Of a stretch of DNA of 5,792 nucleotides, positions 4,550-5,792 are shown one piece after another. Location: NCBI GenBank assembly GCA_964342585.1, contig CAYFHK010000147.1:1-5792 (forward strand), read 5' to 3'. The DNA is from Parvularcula sp964342585. Lineage in GTDB: Bacteria > Pseudomonadota > Alphaproteobacteria > Caulobacterales > Parvularculaceae. Below the pieces are notes generated by a model. It ran no database searches, was not told the origin of the DNA, and was given only the letters and a program-made list of their open reading frames with translations. Every line of letters begins with the position of its first letter. Position 1 is the stretch's first letter. A program made the translations under genes and the position numbers.

Positions 4550-5362
4550 ATGAGCAAGCTTTTGGAAACAGAGATTACCAAACCGCGCCAATTCGGCGCC
4601 GTGAACTGGCTAGGTCTTTGGACTCTTTATAAAAAAGAGGTCCGCCGCTTTATGAAAGTGGTGTTTCAGACCGTTCTCGCACCGGTCGCGACAACCCTTC
4701 TTTTCATGCTGGTTTTTGTCGTCGCCATCGGGTCAAGCCGGCCCTCGATAAATGGTGTGGATTTCGCAGATTTCCTGGCACCGGGACTGATGCTGATGGG
4801 TATTTTGAACAATGCCTTCGCCAATTCCTCCTCCACCCTTCTGGTCTCGAAGGTTCAGGGCAATACGGTCGACTTCCTCATGCCGCCCCTCTCTGCGGCC
4901 GAGCTCTTCATCGCCTTCGTCGGCGGGGCGATCACCCGCGGCGTTGTGGTCGCGGCCGCAACAGCGCTGACCCTCCTGCCGTTCGCCAATATCGTGCCGG
5001 TCAATCTCTGGGCTGTGCTCTATTTCGGCTTCAGCGCCGGAGCCATGCTCGCCATGGTGGGTGTGATCGGCGGTATCTGGGCAGAGAAGTTCGACCATCT
5101 CGCTGTGGTCTCCAACTTTATCATCATGCCGCTGACCTTCCTGTCGGGAACATTTTATTCCGTTGAAATGCTGCCTGAGCCGATCCGTACGATCAGCCAT
5201 TTCAACCCATTCTTCTATATGATTGACGGCTTCCGCTATGGCTTTACCGGCACGGCGGACGGGTCCTTGCTCATCGGTGTTATTCTGGTGGCGCTGATCA
5301 ATATCGTTTTGGCGGTCGCGAGCTATGGTGTGCTTCGTGCAGGATGGCGCTTGAAGAGCTGA
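4550..5362 (+). CDS. ABC-2 type transporter permease (YadH-like)
   Basis: Inner-membrane permease of an ABC-2 exporter; the substrate cannot be read from sequence. The 270-residue product has a short cytoplasmic N-terminus with an amphipathic stretch (L-W-T-L-Y-K-K-E-V-R-R-F, 23-34) and about six membrane segments (roughly 40-62, 74-95, 117-143, 150-176, 184-206, 239-263). The ABC-2 signature is clear at 197-233: F-L-S-G-T-F-Y-S-V-E-M-L-P, then N-P-F-F-Y-M-I-D-G-F-R-Y-G-F. The loop D-F-A-D-F-L-A-P-G-L before segment 2 is also typical. Length and layout fit E. coli YadH, whose ATPase partner YadG is encoded next to it; here neither neighbour is an ATPase. The start is ATG 4550 with only a weak ribosome site (AAGAG near -10). 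It is divergent from gcrA and 84 bp upstream of argD on the same strand. Confidence 0.85.
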   Translation: MSKLLETEITKPRQFGAVNWLGLWTLYKKEVRRFMKVVFQTVLAPVATTLLFMLVFVVAIGSSRPSINGVDFADFLAPGLMLMGILNNAFANSSSTLLVSKVQGNTVDFLMPPLSAAELFIAFVGGAITRGVVVAAATALTLLPFANIVPVNLWAVLYFGFSAGAMLAMVGVIGGIWAEKFDHLAVVSNFIIMPLTFLSGTFYSVEMLPEPIRTISHFNPFFYMIDGFRYGFTGTADGSLLIGVILVALINIVLAVASYGVLRAGWRLKS

Positions 5363-5381
5363 GCAAGCGGGCCTAGACCTT

Positions 5382-5407
5382 GGCCGGCAGCGCCGGTCAA
5401 CCGGCGC
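5382..5407 (+). repeat. three-arm inverted repeat in the permease-argD gap
   Basis: GCGCCGGT (5390-5397), CA, ACCGGCGC (5400-5407) is a perfect 8-bp dyad. Its left arm can alternatively pair with GGCCGGC (5382-5388) as GGCCGGC-AGC-GCCGGTC (5382-5398, one G-U pair). The two hairpins are mutually exclusive. No T-run follows, so it is not a standard intrinsic terminator. It may be a REP-like element, an mRNA-stabilising hairpin at the 3' end of the permease message, or part of an argD leader. Confidence 0.45.
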
Positions 5408-5446
5408 GCTCACAGTTCAAGGCCCACAGCTTTTCGGAGATATTGC

Positions 5447-5792
5447 ATGCCCGCACCGATGATGGATACCTATGCGCCGCCGGATCTCGTTTTCGACCGC
5501 GGGGAAGGCGTTCGCCTGATCACCGATAAGGGCGAGAAATATCTCGACTTCATCTCCGGTATTGCGGTGAACTGCCTGGGGCATGCGCATCCCAAAGCTG
5601 TCGCGGCGCTCAAGGCGCAGTCTGAAAAGCTCTGGCACTTGTCCAATATGTTCAAAGTCCCCGCCGGGATTGAACTGGCCAAGAAGCTCACCGATGCGAC
5701 TTTCGCCGACCGTGTCTTCTTCACCAATTCCGGTGCCGAGGCGATGGAATGCGCCCTGAAGACGGCGCGGCGCTATCATTATGTGAACGGCA
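5447..5792 (+). CDS. argD: acetylornithine aminotransferase ArgD, N-terminal part (cut by the right edge)
   Basis: Class-III PLP-dependent aminotransferase. ArgD converts N-acetylglutamate semialdehyde to N2-acetylornithine with glutamate as amino donor, in cytoplasmic arginine synthesis; many ArgDs also serve lysine synthesis. The first 115 residues are present of an expected ~390-400. Visible hallmarks are the opening M-D-T-Y and L-V-F-D-R-G-E-G, K-Y-L-D-F-I-S-G-I-A-V-N-C-L-G-H-A-H-P (31-49), L-W-H-L-S-N-M-F (62-69) and the PLP-phosphate loop N-S-G-A-E-A-M-E-C-A-L-K-T-A-R (94-108). The catalytic lysine lies beyond the window. The start is ATG 5447 with CGGAGA 6 nt upstream; ATG codons at 5459 and 5462 have no such site. 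The GAEAMECALKTAR form is typical of alphaproteobacterial ArgD; ornithine or succinylornithine aminotransferase cannot be strictly excluded from a fragment. Confidence 0.9.
   Translation, partial: MPAPMMDTYAPPDLVFDRGEGVRLITDKGEKYLDFISGIAVNCLGHAHPKAVAALKAQSEKLWHLSNMFKVPAGIELAKKLTDATFADRVFFTNSGAEAMECALKTARRYHYVNG

Noticed and set aside
4733..5413. 226-codon minus-strand frame opposite the permease gene
   Set aside because: Composition (His, Asp, Arg, Gln-rich) is that of an antisense shadow of a hydrophobic membrane protein.

Overview
The window looks like chromosomal DNA from an alphaproteobacterium of the Caulobacterales/Hyphomonadaceae/Maricaulaceae type. The clearest marker is a full-length GcrA, a cell-cycle regulator known essentially from Alphaproteobacteria. 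Supporting signs are moderately high GC, GANTC sites (the CcrM methylation target) and a CtrA-like box in the gcrA promoter region. The genus cannot be fixed from the sequence.

Layout. Positions 1-406 carry, on the minus strand, the 5' end of a gene for a lipoprotein. Its first ~60 residues resemble an RND-efflux outer-membrane factor (NodT/OprM class), after which the frame degenerates into Pro/Arg-rich sequence and a 20-bp tandem repeat; it runs off the left edge. Positions 407-690 are a divergent control region with a good minus-strand sigma70-type promoter and several short inverted repeats. Positions 691-3696 hold the phosphate-sensing module phoR, phoU, phoB on the plus strand. A bidirectional terminator at 3747-3773 separates phoB from the convergent gcrA (3813-4346, minus). 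Positions 4347-4549 form a second divergent control region, with a promoter and CtrA-like site for gcrA and a weaker promoter for the rightward gene. Positions 4550-5362 encode an ABC-2 membrane permease. From 5447 to the right edge is the start of argD (acetylornithine aminotransferase).

How the genes work together. PhoR (sensor kinase), PhoU (negative modulator) and PhoB (response regulator) are the signalling half of the Pho regulon. The transport half, pstSCAB, which commonly sits between phoR and phoU in relatives, is absent; a 188-bp gap with a strong inverted repeat and PhoB half-site-like sequences takes its place. GcrA acts with sigma70 at methylated GANTC promoters. The permease has no ATPase partner gene in the window. 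argD is an arginine-biosynthesis gene probably unrelated to its neighbours. I saw no tRNA, rRNA, CRISPR array or complete insertion sequence. Nothing here amounts to a clearly new system; the most rewarding points are regulatory: the gcrA promoter, the phoR-phoU gap and the degenerate lipoprotein gene at the left edge.
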